Assembly (NCBI RefSeq): GCF_000203795.2
Contig: NW_006281105.1
Coordinates: forward strand, 558,001-622,000
Source: Batrachochytrium dendrobatidis JAM81
Lineage: Eukaryota; Chytridiomycota; Chytridiomycetes; Rhizophydiales
Reading direction: 5' to 3'
Length of the DNA: 64,000 nucleotides
In this document: piece by piece, positions 62,739 through 64,000 of the stretch
Numbering within the stretch: the stretch's first letter is position 1
How the letters are laid out: each line of letters begins with the position of its first letter
Position numbers and translations under genes: made by a program
Notes under the pieces: model-generated
Database searches by the model: none
Seen by the model: the letters and a program-made list of their open reading frames with translations, nothing else
What the model was told of the DNA's origin: nothing

Positions 62739-63080
62739 CTATTTCATATTGCTTGATTGTAGTTCCTGAGTAATACGATTGGCTGCAGTATATAATTCTC
62801 CTGCTGCCATTGATTCTGGCGACATCATGACTTGATCCAATATATCAAGAAACATATCATTTGATGAATGTATTTGATGACGATGTACTGATATAATTGA
62901 TTTCGATGATGATGCAGACGATGCGGGTGATGCGGGTGATGGCCAAGGAACTCGAGTGACTTGATCAACTTCAATCTGGTTTGTAGATGTGGATAGTCGG
63001 TGTAAACAGGATGGCTTGTTAGATGGCAATGGTGAATGTAAAGTAATGGGACTGCTTTCTATTTGAAATGGACGATCCAT
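62739..63080 (-). CDS. small hypothetical protein, 113 residues
   Basis: A single open frame from ATG 63080 (MDRPFQIESSPITLHSPLPS) to TAG 62739. The first two thirds are Ser/Pro-rich and likely disordered (PWPSPASPASSASSSK). The last third, FLDILDQVMMSPESMAAGEL and YTAANRITQELQSSNMK, looks like an amphipathic helix or short coiled coil. I do not recognise a family. Its placement opposite FAHD1, with a 312-bp divergent gap, is like other gene pairs here and modestly supports it as real. Confidence 0.45.
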   Translation of the reverse strand: MDRPFQIESSPITLHSPLPSNKPSCLHRLSTSTNQIEVDQVTRVPWPSPASPASSASSSKSIISVHRHQIHSSNDMFLDILDQVMMSPESMAAGELYTAANRITQELQSSNMK

Positions 63081-63392
63081 TCTGATGACCCACTACAATT
63101 GTAACTCGTATTGATGGTTCAAATGGATTCAATAGCGACAAGAATATTTGCAGTTATTTTGGCGGTTCCAATTATTGAATAGCGCGCTTAGTTGAGCATC
63201 GCTCGAGTATGCAATGAATTAAAGAGTTTTAAAGGATACCAAGTGAATGTTGATACTATTGAATAAACATGAATTAGTGATTGAATTTAAGCATAAATGT
63301 ACTAGTGATTGGATTCAGTCATGAATGCAAATCTATTTCAATCTTGTCCAACTGCAAATTATCGCATTTGGTAGATTGACTAATCCAGCATC
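63081..63392. other. divergent intergenic region, no gene recognised
   Basis: 312 bp between the small hypothetical gene and FAHD1. It has short duplicated words (TAGTGATTG twice near 63270-63310) but no exon, RNA gene or TCACGTG motif. Confidence 0.45.
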
Positions 63393-64000
63393 ATGAGTGC
63401 AAGATCGTTTGTGCAGACTGGTCGCAAGATTGTTGCCATTGGTCGCAATTATGCGTAAGCAAATGTTGTTAGACTTGTGTGTGTATAGGATACTAACTTT
63501 ATATACATCAAGGCAGCATGCCAAGGAGCTCGGCAATGCAGTACCAGACAAACCCATGTTTTTTATCAAGCCAACCTCATCCTACTTGCAATCACCTGGG
63601 TCTATTGAGATCCCCCACAACACTGTTGTCCATCATGAAAGTATGCACCCATTTATTTACAGAATTCTATTGCAAACAATGTAGTGCTGAATCTGAATCT
63701 GTATCTGAATCACTGCTTGATAGTTGAACTTGGAGTTGTGATTGGTAAAGATGGCAGGGATATTCCAGAAACTGCTGCCGAGTCTTATATTGCAGGATAC
63801 TGTTTGGCGCTTGATATGACTGCTCGCAACTTGCAGGTAGATCTATGCAGCATCCATTCCAATCATTTTAATTTTATCTGATAATTTTATCCAAATCTAT
63901 ATGGGATGGCAGGATGATGCCAAGAAAAAAGGATACCCATGGACAGTAGCCAAGGGATACGATACATTTACACCAGTGGGCGACTTTATTCCCGTATCAA
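63393..64000 (+). CDS. FAHD1: FAHD1-type acylpyruvase/oxaloacetate decarboxylase, 3' end off window
   Basis: A member of the fumarylacetoacetate hydrolase fold that in animals hydrolyses acylpyruvates and decarboxylates oxaloacetate in mitochondria. Exon 1 (ATG 63393) reads MSARSFVQTGRKIVAIGRNY. Exon 2 reads QHAKELGNAVPDKPMFFIKP, then SIEIPHNTVVHHE. Exon 3 joins as IELGVVIGKDGRDIPE, containing the metal-binding 'HHExELG' motif across the splice, then GYCLALDMTARNLQ. Exon 4 reads DDAKKKGYPWTVAKGYDTFT and PVGDFIPVS up to the window edge. The metal ligands visible so far (Glu in HHE and in IELG, Asp in LDMTAR) are present. The C-terminal third lies beyond 64000. Confidence 0.92.

Overview
This is a gene-dense, intron-rich, AT-rich fungal nuclear window. 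Short spliceosomal introns (GTAAG/GTATG-type donors, TAG/CAG acceptors, often a CTAAC-like branch site) interrupt nearly every gene, and genes lie tens to a few hundred bases apart. The gene set suggests an early-diverging, probably zoosporic (chytrid-type) fungus: a Fanconi FANCI protein, a cortactin-type Arp2/3-binding segment, talin-head-like domains and a plant-type (glyoxysomal) citrate synthase, next to standard fungal genes such as GPI11, SFM1, ERG28 and BRX1. The genus is not determinable from the sequence alone. No bacterial operon, phage, CRISPR array or viral gene was seen.

Layout. 0.3-10.4 kb: mevalonate kinase (-) and citrate synthase (+) from a 174-bp shared promoter, then a multidomain RasGEF (-). 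10.6-19.2 kb: a 100-residue cortactin-NTA protein (+), FANCI (+), GPI11/PIG-F (-) and an eEF1A lysine methyltransferase-like gene (+). 19.4-24.8 kb: RagC/Gtr2 (-), a NAM8/TIA-1-type RNA-binding protein (-) and an SCI1-like lysine-rich protein (+). 24.9-30.4 kb: polo kinase (+) and SFM1 (-), bracketed by two nearly identical ~290-bp inverted copies of a repeat element. 30.5-41.1 kb: topoisomerase I (-), BRX1 (+), a Cdc20/Cdh1-family APC/C activator (-) and a UFD1-zinc-finger-AZUL protein (-). 41.3-47.8 kb: kinesin (+), Pol III subunit RPC34 (-), tRNA-Asp (-), a TMEM223-like protein (+) and ERG28 (-). 47.9-55.5 kb: 5-oxoprolinase (+) and a single-pass membrane protein (-). 56-64 kb: an amino-acid transporter remnant cut by a repeat, PFK-2/FBPase-2 (+), an LPLAT acyltransferase (+), an F-box protein (+), a small hypothetical (-) and FAHD1 (+, running off the end).

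Themes. Most neighbours are divergent pairs with 120-280 bp between start codons, or convergent pairs whose coding sequences touch or overlap. FANCI and GPI11 end in the same palindromic hexamer. Several genes act in cell-cycle progression and chromosome biology (PLK, APC/C activator, TOP1, FANCI, kinesin), but nothing shows they are co-regulated except a recurring TCACGTG/TCACGTA motif about 50-140 bp upstream of many start codons. That motif also lies at the ends of the repeat family.

The most unusual content is domain architecture: a RasGEF with several ubiquitin-like/talin-head-like modules, a stand-alone cortactin NTA, and a UFD1 protein carrying an AZUL-like zinc finger and a UBA-like end. 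FANCI has Glu where the human protein has its monoubiquitinated Lys. I found no clear-cut new multi-gene system. Exon joins were made by eye, so interior boundaries are approximate even where domain identity is secure.
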